DNA of 64,000 nt from Bugula neritina (GCA_964035545.1 OZ037769.1:15499133-15563132), one strand, 5' to 3'; shown: positions 47,508-59,450, counted from the first letter of the stretch. Made by a program: numbers and translations. The notes: generated by a model not told the origin, from the letters alone.

Positions 47508-49196
47508 TACAAGAAAACTCAATTATACATAATTATATTATACTATATATCAACAATATAAGTACTATAAAATAATATGCATGTCATAGTCACTAGCCAC
47601 ATTGTTATATTACAGAATAAAGTCATATATTACCGCATAGCTGGGTATATCACGACAACATAAACAATATATTACAAACAGGACCAGCGTATTACCTTCA
47701 GATTGACTGCAGTTCTCCAGTCATCAGAGAAGTAGAAGGACCTGAGTTTATTGTCTCCCAGGTACAAGTACTCTAACTTCTCGTTGCTTCTCAGACTAGG
47801 CACGGCTTCTAGATGGTTCTGGGATACCTGGATGAAACACATTATTTCGTCGGTTAGTTTAACGTGTATACTATCAATGACTATACCAATCACTGCATTT
47901 AATAAGAAAACTCACGCAAATTTATAGTCACCATCCGTGTGAGAAAACGCCTGATGGAAAGGGGTTTTGTTAAATCGAGCTAAGAACTTATTTACATAAG
48001 CAATTATGACTGGATGCTCTTCCTAACATCACCTTTGTTGGAGCTTGAACCCATGACCTTGTGTTTACTAGGCAAACGCTCTAACCCCCTAGACCCTAGA
48101 TCACTGCATTTAATATTTACTACTCAATCAAAACCTTTCAACTTGCTGAATCTGGCTAGATCATGTACAGTATTATTGAATTATGTGATATTGAATAGAA
48201 GTGGGGAAAGAGAAAGGATGACATAATTTTACGAGATCAACTGGAAATATTTCAGTTCAAATTGCATCAGGCTTGGGTGGAGCTAAAGCTAGAATACTTA
48301 GCTTAAGAAAGATGCGTTCCCTGTAAATTCAATATAGTAATGTTAGAAGTTTTATAGAAGGTGCTAGTAGATATATACTTACATCTAGTATAGTGAGATT
48401 AGAAGTTTTATAGAAAGTATCAGTAGATATATACTTACATCTAGTATAGTGAGATTAGAAGTTTCATAGAAGGTGCCAGTTGATATATACTTACATCTAA
48501 TATAGTGAGATTAGAAGTTTTATAGAAAGTGCTGGTTTGTAAAGCAACCAGCAGATTATCATTCAAGTATAACTCAGAAAGACTGTAACAATCCGCAAAT
48601 GCATCGCCAACAGTATTTATTTTGTTATGAGAAATGTCCAACTTCTGTAGCCTCGATAGGGTGGCGAATGCATCATCCTGGAACAGTAACGGATAATATA
48701 CGTCTGCAATAATATTGAGCTAACAACTTTACGTCTGCAACATGGCTGTAACATAAAAATACGTCTGCAAATCACTTCTGCTGAAGCTTTCCAATTTAGT
48801 GTTTAATACACCAATACAGAATAAGGTAACAAAATACACCAATAGGAAACCTTGTAACAAAATACACAGATATAATAAAGTATCAAAGAAGGGGATTGGT
48901 TGAATAGCAACTACTGGTGATTTTAAGGAAAGATTATGCATTCAAATGCATTACTAAACAACAGTAAAAATTCAGACCTCAACTTCAACTATTTGATTGC
49001 TACTCAGGTCAATTCGAACTGAATTCTTAGGGAAGCTAGTAGGTATGCTATGAAGATTCTTTCCCTTGCAGTTGATGAACGTGTAATCAGAAGAACATTT
49101 GCACGGCGATGGACAACTAAAAGGCTGGGACTGACCCCCCTCCACCTTGTACACCAGTATTGCTAGGAACAGCAGGCACCATCTGTAAGTACACAT
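42263..49196 (-). CDS. Toll-like receptor (LRRNT-LRRs-LRRCT-TM-TIR)
   Basis: Fifteen exons on the minus strand: 48978-49196, 48495-48677, 47696-47827, 47117-47320, 46788-46890, 45953-46205, 45480-45718, 45053-45220, 44694-44851, 44443-44609, 43954-44090, 43474-43691, 43115-43254, 42774-42879, 42263-42388. All phases agree; product 850 residues. Signal peptide 1-20 (CLLFLAILVY), LRRNT (CPSPCKCSSDYTFINC), about 21 LRRs of ~24 residues (e.g. LQTLDLSDNILSYLP), LRRCT (CTCDMRSFRDWLKTT ... CASP ... QC) at about 600-640, one membrane segment (WVWIVTGVGAG/VIIMLVIVCTLY), then a TIR domain from ~697: FAAFLSHCSKR, LLPRI, HEGDFP in the BB-loop position, and RLCEMVLD. A single LRRCT cluster next to the membrane makes it a vertebrate-style TLR. 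The TIR is divergent: no FDAFISY box 1, an insertion after GDFP (IAHGELDDPGKTR), and no FW box 3. The gene is divergently placed to the neuroligin-like gene. Confidence 0.93.
44230..44412. repeat. 20-bp minisatellite in TLR intron 10
   Basis: ATACTGTATGACATCACAGG is repeated about nine times with T/C and A/G variants and one short deletion. It lies about 30 bp from the exon-10 donor (44442). Confidence 0.9.
46404..46776. repeat. (GTA)n trinucleotide repeat in TLR intron 5
   Basis: About 370 bases of GTA with scattered substitutions (GCA, GGTA, ATT). It ends about 10 bases from the exon-5 donor at 46787 and produces spurious poly-Ser, poly-Val and poly-Leu frames. Confidence 0.97.
47462..47497. 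repeat. (TA)n microsatellite in TLR intron 3
   Basis: Uninterrupted TA run of about 17 units, followed by GTATATATATA. Confidence 0.9.
48003..48105 (-). mobile_element. tRNA-derived SINE
   Basis: On the minus strand GGGGGTTAGAGCGTTTGCC resembles a tRNA D-arm/A box and, about 25 bases on, GGTCATGGGTTCAAGCTCC matches a B box (GGTTCRANNCC). A tail follows with GGAAGAGCATCCAGTCATAA, which resembles a conserved core I recall from several aquatic-animal SINEs. It sits in TLR intron 2. No poly(A) or clear target duplication was found. Confidence 0.7.
48340..48545. repeat. 56-bp tandem copies of the TLR exon-2 3' end and donor
   Basis: The ACTTACATCTA motif (reverse complement of TAGATGTAAGT) recurs at 48377, 48433 and 48489, exactly 56 bp apart. 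Each unit repeats about 40 bases of exon 2 (encoding FYxTSNLTILD) plus the GTAAGT donor and intron start. The copy at 48489 is the one joined to the rest of exon 2. Confidence 0.93.
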
Positions 49197-51359
49197 GCAC
49201 TCGACACCTTTGAAATTGATAACAAAAAGAAATATGTTTGTTTAGTAGATAATAGCAGAATATACAAAATTTATAAGAATAAAACATAATTTAGAACAAT
49301 TCTAAGCAAATTTGACATAGTTTGAGAAGCCAATAGTGTATTACTACAATAAATCGTTACTAGTATAAATTGGTGAAAGTTTCTAGTTTGATGATGCTAT
49401 AAACTGTAGTAGCCCCTGCATACTAGTGTTTTACAATACAGCTGGAAAGTCTGGAAGTATTTTATTCTTAATTTGACACGCATGCAATAATACTTTAAAC
49501 CTGGATCTAGCAAATGTACATCAGTACTACCCTTATGTCTCACATAGAATGGAGACTAAAAAATGTTGATGAAAAGAGTAAACAGAGAATAACAACTCAA
49601 ACTGCCATCATGCAGAAGTAACCATAACCCAGAAGAACAGTTCAACTTGCTACATGCTATAGCCTTAATTCCAACAATTCATTAGAATATATTTAACTTT
49701 ATTGCAAACACATTCACTAAAATCTAAACATGTTTAAACAGTTTTGAAACAGAAGAAAGTTTTAGCAGTTTAAATGCCAAAAAATAATCTTGAAGTGGGC
49801 CATTTCGTTAAAGTTCATCTACATTCTACACTCTACAGATTGACAAAATAGTTACCATAGTAATAATCAAAACAATCATCTGCAATATATTATACACATA
49901 GAATTTTAGTTGCTCAGCCTCTTACTATAACGTATGAATGCATAAAATTAATCCTATATAATTTTTTGTTGACCGATTATCTAAACTACTTGTTAAATAA
50001 ATATTGAGAAAGACCATTACGTATCAAAGATGTTTACAAAAAAATTCATTTACCATCAAAATAATCCACATGTGAAAAAGATAATCCAAGAACAAAATTG
50101 TAGTTGAGACAATTTACCGATTTAATTACTGCCATAATTTACACTTTATTTTTCTATGTTTGAAACTTAACAATTTGTGTTTTCTATAATGATTGGGTGT
50201 TAACTTCATCTACACAAGTGCCTGACTTGATTCGAACTGACTCAATGTGACTCACCTCAAATATACTGGCTCTGACTTGATCAGCTAACTAATTTTACAA
50301 ACTGTATAAAATCTTTAAAAATTAAGGCAAGTCAAAATTCTTCAACTAACTTTTCAAAAAAGACCAGAGAGTGAAATTAGTTAAATTAAGTCTGCACAAA
50401 AATATTGTTAAATTACGATGGTCATGGTCATGGTAAAAAAACAAAATTGTGAAGATTTATTACGAAAAAAACCATTTGAATCAAATCACACAACTGACTA
50501 TATCTGAAATGCTATTTCAGTACCTATTTAAAATATTTAATTGACATGGTATTGTTCAAGAAAGCAACTAAGTGGGTGATAAATATAAAATTCAAATTTA
50601 AAAGACAACTGAGACTAAGAATAAGATTCTGCTGTGCTGGGTGCGAGGTATATCTACTTATCTAAAGGAACTATTATAACTACTAATAGTAACAGTAATA
50701 GTACTGCTTTACGTTTGAAATTTCTATCACTATGTGAAAACAGTCGTCAATTTAAACTTTACCTGGTGGTAGTCGGTTGAAGTCTTCTTACTCTTAGATT
50801 TATAACAAAATTAATATAAATAATCATAATGATAATGGTGTTGGTCCTCCGAGAATGCAGCTGTTTGTTTTTAAATTAAAAGTTAACTTCACCCGTATAG
50901 GTGCTACTAACTCACAACTAAACTTTTATGAGATCAACATATTAAATAATCAAAAGTAATGCTATTTACCAAAGGAAGAAAATTTTTGCACATGATCGAA
51001 GGATATAATTAGCCCCAGTGGTGGGAATTCCCCTAATAACACAAATCTCACTTTATGCGTAAATTATTGAGATAGGTCAAGGCCATCAAAATATTGATTG
51101 CGTTAGTTTATTTACAGCCATTTGTTGAAGACAAGAGAAGAAAACCTCGACCTGTTAAGAAAGTACGTATATAAGTTGCATATGCAAAACCCTATTTTTA
51201 ACGAAGTTACTTCTCTTGTAAAGCAATATAAAGCATCGCAGTTATGCTTACAAAATTAATCATTTTGATGGTGATTGAGTTTGCTTTAGTGAAAGTTATG
51301 CCATAATAATAACATATTCGTCTTACAATATTTTCAATTCATTTTAACCAACTTTCAAA
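49197..51359. other. divergent intergenic region between TLR and neuroligin-like genes
   Basis: About 2.2 kb between two start codons that point away from each other; presumably both promoters and leaders. AT-rich, with no exon, tandem array or RNA gene recognised. Confidence 0.4.
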
Positions 51360-54300
51360 ATGAAAGTTGTGGTGACGTTCCTCATCAATATAACCTTACT
51401 ACAATCATGTTATTGTTATTGGGACAAAGACAGAGAAAACACGGAAAACCCTCAGCATGACAACAACAACTGTAACTCGTATTGCCGTAATGGAATACCT
51501 AATTACATGAACTGGAAACTTGGATTAGACTTTATAGAAAATCAGGGCATTGCCCGAATTATTAAAACAACTAAATATGGTCCAGTTGAAGGTTTATCTG
51601 TACCTGGTGTTCATGACACAAGCAGCTTTGTTAACATTTTTCTTGGTATCCCTTATGCTAAACCTCCTGTAGGAATTGAAATGTTCAAGGTAGGTCAATG
51701 ACTGGAAAAGTGCCAATTATTAGTTACAACTTGTTTACAAGTTTATTAAGTAGATTTATTATTTTGGCTGCATTATAATGGTTAGAATCTTTAGTTTTAA
51801 GTATAATATGAATATTAAAATTAATATTAAATTTAATATTATACTTAGAACTAGTACTACTACTAATAATAATTTGAAATTTAAAAGTTCATATAACAAG
51901 CGTCAAAATTAAAATTTATCATCAAAATAATTATTAACAAAAATTTGAAATGGTAATCACAACTGTAGTTAAATAGATTTTTCTAACCTGTCAACACTTT
52001 ATTCTTGTCAAAGGTACTAGTAGACCCTTGTGAATTCAGATAGTTCTCTGATGTAATTCCAGTCTCAAACTCAGGCAGTGTACTATAATATAACCAATGA
52101 AAATGTAAATATATGTATGCGTATTGGTAATGTGGGTATATGTAGCAACAATGAAGTTAGAAAGAGAAGACAAAAGACTGAGACTGTCATAACTAGACCA
52201 CTAGAAGGACAATAACTTTAGCGCAGTTATATAATTATTTGAATGTTGATAACACAAGCTACCGTCAGTGCATTTACTTCAAATACAAATATGAAACTAT
52301 TACCAGAGTATTGTCTAATACCTGTTAATTGACCCTATAGGCAGCCCAACCCTACCCTGACGCATGGGAGGCGTACGACGCGACGTACTACCGACCAGCC
52401 TGCCCTCAGATTGAGGACCTCATCCAGGAGGACATCCCGGGCTTTGAGTACTCCAATGAAGACTGCCTCCATCTCAACATCTTTCAACCAAATGTAAGCT
52501 AGTGAGATATTTAGTGTAAGTTAGTACTTAGTGTAAGTTAGTACTTAGTGTAAGTTGGTGATGTACTTAGTGTAAGTTAGTACTCAGTGTAAGTTGATGA
52601 TGTACTTAGTGTAAGTTAGTACTCAGTGTAAGTTGATGATGTACTTAGTGTAAGTTAGTACTCAGTGTAAGTTAGTGATGTACTTAGTGTAAGTTAGTAC
52701 ATAGTGTAAGTTAGTGATGTACTTAATGTAAGTTAGTACTTAGTGTAAGTTAGTACTTAGTGTAAGTTAGTACTTAGTGTAAGTTAGTACTTAGTGTAAG
52801 TTGATGATGTACTTAGTGTAAGTTGATGATGTACTTAGTGTAAGTTAGTACTTAGTGTAAGTTAGTACTTAATGTAAGTTAGTACATAGTGTAAGTTAGT
52901 ACTTAGTGTAAGTTAGTACTTAGTGTAAGTTAGTACTTAGTGTAAGTTAGTACTTAGTGTAAGTTAGTACTTAGTGTAAGTTAGTGATATACTTAGTGTA
53001 AGTTATAAGGCGTCTGGTGTTGCAGAGGACAGACGAAGAGAACCTCCTCAGGACGTACCCTGTGATGGTGTTTCTACACGGAGGTGGATTCAAAAAGGGG
53101 TCGGCTGTGCAGTACCCGGGCATTGTTCTAGCTCAGCGCGATATGATAGTGGTGACCTTGAACTATAGACTGGGGCCCTACGGTGAGTATGACAGTGGTG
53201 ACTTTGAACTATAGACTGATTATGACAAACACATGCCAGAGTTTAATAGACTGAGTTCCCATGGAATGCTGTTGTAGGGTTCCTATCGACTGAAGACAGT
53301 ACCGTCCCCGGTAACATGGGCCTGACCGACCAGAGGATGGCCCTGGCTTGGGTCAAGGAGAATATCCACCATTTCCATGGCGACGCATCTCGAGTGACTC
53401 TGATTGGCCATGAAGCGGGCGCTGCCTGTGTTGGCATTCACATGCTGTCGGCGCTGTCTAGTGAGTGCCATCAGCTTAGAGATATCATGTCTTCATTACT
53501 ACAACTATTTAAGAGTTGTCTTATTTTTTTATATTGTCTGTGAACAACTTGGAGTTATCATTACTTGTTTTGTTATCTAAATCGTATTAGATGGGCTGTG
53601 TTTTACTTTACTATACAGCATAGTATAATTAATATATTATAATTAATTATTGTATAATTCATGGTATTGTAATATAATATAGTATAATGTATTATAATAG
53701 AATATTGTATGGTTCATAGTGATGTCATATAACACATTATAATATAATATGGTATAATGTACTATAATATGGTATATTGTAGCATAAGATATTATAATAT
53801 AATCTAATATAAGAAAATATAATATTATGCAATGCGATAAATTGCAATATAACATGATACAGTAATATATATTGCAATGTAATATAATATGATACCCTGA
53901 TGTCTTCTTGCCTGAATTCTTGAATTTATTTTAGTCCTATGTTTACTTTGTTTGCTATAACTAACTTGTACCACAATCTCCATGTAGGGGGCTACTTCTA
54001 TCGTGCCATTATGATGTCGGGCTCTGATCTAAGTTCCTGGGCTGTGATGGACACGCCCCAACACCCCCGGGAGTACGCCTCGCAGCTGGCCAGCGTCGTC
54101 GGCTGCAACCCCGAGCCCGGGGAGGCCATGATTCGCTGCTTGCGGAGCAGAAGTCCTCCCGACATTGTCAACGCGGCAGAAAAAGTCTCACTCAGGGTAT
54201 GCTTTCCACTAAACTGTATTACAAGTAGTACTAGTGTATGCTTCCCACTAAACTGTATTACGGGTAGTTGAAGTGTATGTTTTCCACTAAACTCTCATGG

Positions 54301-56700
54301 GATATTTTCTGCCTCAGGGAGGCCACTATGGTGAGTCGGCTGGCCCCTTTGCGCCGATAGTGGACTACTTTGATGACCAGTGGAACTGGTTGAGGAAATC
54401 TCCCAAGGAGCTGAGGAAGGACCCTAGGAATATCATGAAAGTAGACGTAATGGGAGGGTTTGCTAAGGATGAGGGAGCCTGGATCCTTCAGAAGAACTGT
54501 GAGTCATTGTCAATGTGATAAGTTGGTGAACTTTCAATGTAAACCCTTGTTAATTTGGGTTTATAAATACTATTATCGAAATAAATATTACGAGATAAAG
54601 GTTTAGCTAATTTTCAAAAGGGTTTTTTTATATAATTATAAATTTAAATATATAGTTTAATTATGATTCAGTCCGGTGGAAAACTTGTAAGAGATCTTCC
54701 TTTGCTTAATTCAAACATCTCAACTTTAATACCATTTCTTTTTATACTGAGAGTTGTATACTCTTTTGATTTGACACATTTGGGTAGATAACTCTCAACT
54801 GTGTGATGAATAGTGTCAGTATGCAGACGTATTGCAGTTTCCCACGTGTTTGCTGACATCCAGTCTGGAGTCAGCGAGTTGGAGTTCATGTCTGTCATAC
54901 ACAACGTCACCAGACGACGACGAGCTCGCGACGAAGAGCAGGTGGCAGACGCCATCAAGTTTCTCTACACGTGGTGGGTGAACCCTGACAATAGCACTGC
55001 TAGGAGGAAGATGCTGATAGATGTAAGTGTGGCGATGTAACGGCGGCATTTCTAGAGTAACTTAACTGAATGTAATTTAATTATAATTCTGTTTACTTGC
55101 AAAATGTAGTACAATGATGTCTACACTCTAGTACAATGATGTCTATTCTCTTCAGGTGTTCACAGATGAGCTCTACGCCTCTGGAGTTGACTCGGCAATG
55201 AAGTCTACAGTGAGAGCACTGCAGGACACCAACAAGAATGCCTACATGTACAAGTTTGACTATCGGTCCGAGACTGACAACAGGAGTAGTTATTGGATGG
55301 GTGAGTTATCCCCCCTGCTTAGCTCAGTATTAGTACTGAGGGTAAGGATGGGCTCGCCTGTTTTATTTATTTACCTGCCCCACCTGATAGTGTACTACGA
55401 TAATGTATCTCAGTCTAACTAAACTTAAACTCTAGTTGTGAGCTCCAAGTATACAAGGGCTACTGAGATGGTAATATTATATAACATATTTATAGGTGCG
55501 TATCACAACTATGATGTACAGTTTCTGTTCGGTTGGCCATATCTGGCTGCCAACGTAACCTACCAGAAGTTGAGCTCCATTAACATCAACAGACAGTACA
55601 ACGAGTTGGATAGAAACATTAGTAATGGTACCATGAGAATGTGGAAGGACTTTGCCATCTACGGGTGAGCTGAAAATATAACATATATTTGGAGCTATTG
55701 CAAAATATCTCTTTTATAAAGTGATATTTTCATATGAATGTAGTTAATTACAAAATTGCAATTACATGAAAATTTGTCAATTATAATTTTACAGTCAAAT
55801 AATAATGTAATTAATTACAATTATATTTTTATACATCAATTACAAATTACATTTAATTACTCGAAAAAATGTAATTACAACCAATTACAAATTACAATTA
55901 CCCTAACCCTGTGGTCTACATTGCTATGTTGGATAGTTCTTAATATTCTTCAATTATGTTTACTCAGCAAAGCAAATCTAGTGTTGGCTGAGTTGAGAGG
56001 TCAGTGTAGCATCTTTATATACCTTCTCTCTTACTGTAGAGATCAATTATGCTCATATTCTTACAGAAACCCGATTCCGGTAGAAGGAGAATCCTCCATG
56101 CCTATGAATTTCCACAACCTCACCTGGTATCCCATGAACATCAGCAACTTGACCTATTTTGAGCTGGACTACAATTCGACCAATGAGAAAGAGTATCACC
56201 AGTCACTGCTGGCCTTCTGGCAGGACTACATTTACGATATTCTCTACTTAGAGCCTTGTAAGCTAATTACGATACCTTATGATACAGTGTATTATATTGA
56301 TGTTTATTGATGAGTGGTATTGTTTGATTTCAAAGGTAGAGTATAGTTATTAGGCTAAACATCAATTAATATTATATTGATTGGTGATGCATTCTTTGTT
56401 TGATGAGTCATTTGGATATGCAGTAACTAAACCAAGGGTCAGCAACTCCTAATACGGTTGTTAAACCAAGCTATTTTCCTCTTACAAATAGTACAGTTAC
56501 AGATTTAACTGAGTCTGTTATATGTTGTAGACACGACTACACCCATCTACTCCACCACGTACAAGTACGAGCAGTACCTCATAGCCACATACTCTCTGGC
56601 AGCTCTACTCACACTGGCTCTGGTAGCCCTAGCTCTTGTATCTATTGCACTCATAAGATCTCGGGGACCGCCACCTATCCGCAAGACCGCCTACTACTGA
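51360..56700 (+). CDS. neuroligin-like (cholinesterase-fold, inactive) membrane protein
   Basis: Eleven exons: 51360-51689, 52341-52493, 53026-53182, 53278-53460, 53988-54196, 54318-54498, 54838-55022, 55156-55300, 55496-55664, 56067-56257, 56531-56700; phases agree, 690 residues. Signal peptide 1-19, carboxylesterase fold ([63 protein letters not shown]). At the nucleophile elbow, where esterases have GESAG, this protein has GHEAG (53406-53420): serine is replaced by glutamate. The acid (FAKDEGAW) and His ([13 protein letters not shown]) positions are kept. [10 protein letters not shown] and the following VGC...CLR block resemble neuroligins, as do the C-terminal membrane segment ([20 protein letters not shown]) and short tail ([14 protein letters not shown]). 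It is therefore probably an adhesion molecule, not an enzyme. Six or more N-glycosylation sites lie near the membrane. Confidence 0.92.
52497..53005. repeat. 17/22-bp minisatellite filling neuroligin-like intron 2
   Basis: The unit TACTTAGTGTAAGTTAG alternates with a longer form containing GTTGATGATGTACTTAGT. The intron is 52494-53025, so the array is nearly the whole intron. Every unit contains GTAAGTTAGT, a strong 5' splice-site consensus in the sense orientation. Confidence 0.95.
53590..53900. repeat. AT-rich degenerate repeats in neuroligin-like intron 4
   Basis: Irregular copies of TATAATATGGTATAATGTA. They give rise to a low-complexity minus-strand frame that is not a gene. Confidence 0.75.
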
Positions 56701-57519
56701 AGTGCTTGAACTATAGTACTAGAAGGCTAATCTATCCTTTCATAATAATCAAATGTGATTTCCATGTTTACCCAGGCACTAGCAAATCATAATCTTCAGT
56801 AGATTTTTATACACTTGATGTTATTTCTCAACTTTTCATTACTGCAAATACCCTCCATCCAGTTTTATAATTGAACTGTTTGTACATCCTTGTATTATTT
56901 TTCACATTCCACACCACCCACCTTTTTTATCAGGCATTTCAGGTGTATTTACATGCATACATTCCATGTTTAGATATAATATATATTTATTTTCATACTC
57001 CACAATTTTATTACTTTCTATACCAGAGGTGGGAAACTTCAGTGCACAGGGCCAAGATCAGTAGTTGGCCAAAACGAAGGGTCGTATGTTGAATTGCATT
57101 GTAAGGTAACCAAACCTACACCGTGCTAATTAGAATGCAAACTACAGCTTTTCACCATCGCCGGGAAGCCTTTCTAGACCACATTTGCAGGCACTGTAGT
57201 GAGCACACTGCTCACAGCAAGAACTATTAGCCGAACTACAATATGCAACACTGGAATTGCAACTGACGACAGAAGCAAATACCTGACACTAACGAAATTT
57301 GATGCCAGACTGGCTTATACAATGCATTTTTCTCCAATTTTATCAGTTACGAATAGGTATTATTGCATTGTATTACTGTTTCTATACAAGCATTCAAAGA
57401 AAAAGCCGAGTTCAATAGAAAATGCTGAATTAATTTTAGCATTTCATCACGTCCTGTGTACAACAAATATCACTCATCTCAATTATATACAACATAAAAT
57501 TTAATTTGTTATTTTAGCA
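56701..57519. other. convergent intergenic region with a hAT-like end
   Basis: 3' flank of the neuroligin-like gene and of the snoRNA host gene. At 57024 the sequence CAGAGGTGGGAAACTTC followed by AGGGCC resembles the terminus of hAT elements, but I found no matching other end, so it is at most a fragment. Confidence 0.4.
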
Positions 57520-57980
57520 GAATATTTATTTCAGTAAAGAACTAACAGAAAAATGTAATGAATTATTCAGGACGTTCAATCCAGTTCTGTGCAGTCGCCA
57601 ACCTCCTTAGCAATCTACAATGGATAAACAAGACATTATTATAAATCACCATTACAGTGATCTAAGATGTCATTTTCATTTGGTATGCACATTAGCTGAA
57701 TAATACTAACATGCGACCGTTGGAGAACAGTTGTTCTAGGACAAATATTGACTACCAAAGTACTAAGAATTGTGCCAGATAGCTTCGATATGTCCAGATC
57801 GGTATATAGATGATATGTCCAGATCTTATATAGATAGAACAATTACTTCACACCTACCAATAAATAAGGAAATGTTCTCCACAGTAGTTTGCCATTATTG
57901 TGTGAGCAGCACCTGAAATACAAGGTTAAAATTGTAACAGAAATAGGAACACTAATAATTAGGAAACTTTTGTAGCAATA

Positions 57981-58046
57981 GGCTCAGAATCCTCGAAAGT
58001 AGCTCATTATATATCGTTCGCCCAAACACTTAGTTACATCACAGCC
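57981..58046 (-). ncRNA. box C/D snoRNA candidate (intron 15)
   Basis: Minus strand: box C GTGATGT and box D CTGA, with GGC/GCC ends pairing directly outside the boxes. The guide before box D reads TTTCGAGGATT. The target is unknown. Confidence 0.55.
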
Positions 58047-58212
58047 AAGAAGAACCAGATAGTGATAGCAGCATTAACTAACCGAAGTGAAGAATCCTCA
58101 ACACCAGGTAGAGCAGAGTTACTTGGCAGCTATAAAGTCTGGCACCTGCAAAAGGAACTGAAGTGTACGACAACTTTTGAAACTTGCTCCGGCACTATAC
58201 ACAGTAAGATAC

Positions 58213-58288
58213 ATTAGCCATCAGACGAACAAGATTCTTATATATAAAATCACGAGGGTCAACACGATATGGTATCATCAGAGCTAAT
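58213..58288 (-). ncRNA. box C/D snoRNA (intron 14)
   Basis: The terminal stem ATTAGC/GCTAAT is perfect. Box C core TGATGA and box D CTGA lie two bases inside the stem or next to it; length is 76 nt. A guide of about 12 nt (AGAATCTTGTTCGT) precedes box D. Confidence 0.7.
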
Positions 58289-58609
58289 ACACTGAAGGGA
58301 TCATCACTGAAGGATAATAAACACTTACCTGTAACTAAAAAGTGTCACAACAGCCAGGCAACCCGCACACCCTGCAACAGAAACACCTAGATTAACAAAG
58401 CAGTACAAATGGCTTCCATCACATACAGTTGGTGGTGCAAATCATCAGCGCTTCAAGAAATAAACCCACAAATCATTTAAAAAGCTAACAACTTACTAAT
58501 GATACCTCAGATGACCAGGTGAGAAGCAGCACGAACAGCACCTGAAACACAGCAATGACGTTATGTAGCCAGCAGAATGACATAGCAGCATTACTTGAAG
58601 CTATCACTA

Positions 58610-58685
58610 GTTTGCGTTCAGATATTCGTGGTTTGCAGTATCAACAGGGAACTCTGCGTGGTGCATGAATTTCATCACATCAAAC
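58610..58685 (-). ncRNA. box C/D snoRNA (intron 12), copy 1
   Basis: Stem GTTTG/CAAAC, box C GTGATGA, box D CTGA, guide ACCACGAATAT before box D; 76 nt. Nearly identical to 60591-60666. An internal CATGCACCAC could pair with a GTGGTGCATG string that I recall from conserved 18S rRNA; untested. Confidence 0.72.
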
Positions 58686-58852
58686 TCACAGGTTATTATT
58701 ACACATGAATCTTGGGTAACATACCTTAGGCAAGGGTGGATCAGACAGCAGGTGAAGTTGCATCAGACAGGTAGAAACATCTACAATAACAAGGGAACCA
58801 GTGAGATACGGACACAACTAAGATTAAAACACGTGAAAGAAATACAAGCGAA

Positions 58853-58940
58853 CTGTCAGACACCCAACAAAGATCCGTCTCAGGACTCCTGCCTCAGGAC
58901 TAATTCTGCGGAACGGCTGTTGGATTCTTCATCATACAAG
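58853..58940 (-). ncRNA. box C/D snoRNA candidate (intron 11), copy 1
   Basis: Box C ATGATGA at 58929-58935 (minus) and three possible CTGA boxes (58880, 58894 and 58857). The terminal stem is weak, so which CTGA is box D is unclear. A copy is at 60850-60945. Confidence 0.4.
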
Positions 58941-59364
58941 CTTAGAAAACACATGAAATAGATTAGAAAGCAATTCTTACCTAACAGAGATTGGAGACCT
59001 GCATCTAGCCATATTCTAAAACAGCGAAAAACACAAAATTACTAATTGGACAAAAGTTTAAAAATAGAACTAACTTTAATTGAGAAATATGGCCATCATT
59101 TGGTTGATCCAGCCTACACAGACGAGTCTAAGGCAATAAAACTAATCATTTTGTAGCCATTAGCATTTAAACAATGAAACAGTTTTTGCAGCAGTCACAC
59201 TTGCAATAAACTGCTTTTACATAAATGTCTATAAAAACCTACAGGGTTTTCAATTGGTTAACAAGATCCAACATCACAAATGGTCATTCCACATTTCTAG
59301 TATTCTAAAACAGTAAACCAAACACTGCAGGTGCCAAAACTGAGTAAATGCATGCATATTGAGA

Positions 59365-59450
59365 TGCTAGGCAGCATCAGCCTAAAGGTGGCAATGTGTT
59401 TCATGTATGTCAAGTGAACTTGTTATGATACCATAATCTTATCATAGAAT
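59365..59450 (-). ncRNA. degenerate copy of the intron-1 snoRNA (intron 10)
   Basis: Related to the guide-end half of 61921-62002 (ATACATGAAACA..ATT.CCACCTTT..CTGATG), but the box C region is altered (ATCATAA). Probably a decayed copy. Confidence 0.4.

Noticed and set aside
54330-54344. GESAG pentapeptide as esterase nucleophile in the neuroligin-like protein
   Set aside because: It lies about 150 residues downstream of the true elbow, in the segment aligned with the start of the APIVD strand; the elbow itself reads GHEAG.
57024-57130. Complete hAT element
   Set aside because: Only one terminus-like sequence was found; no inverted partner or target duplication.
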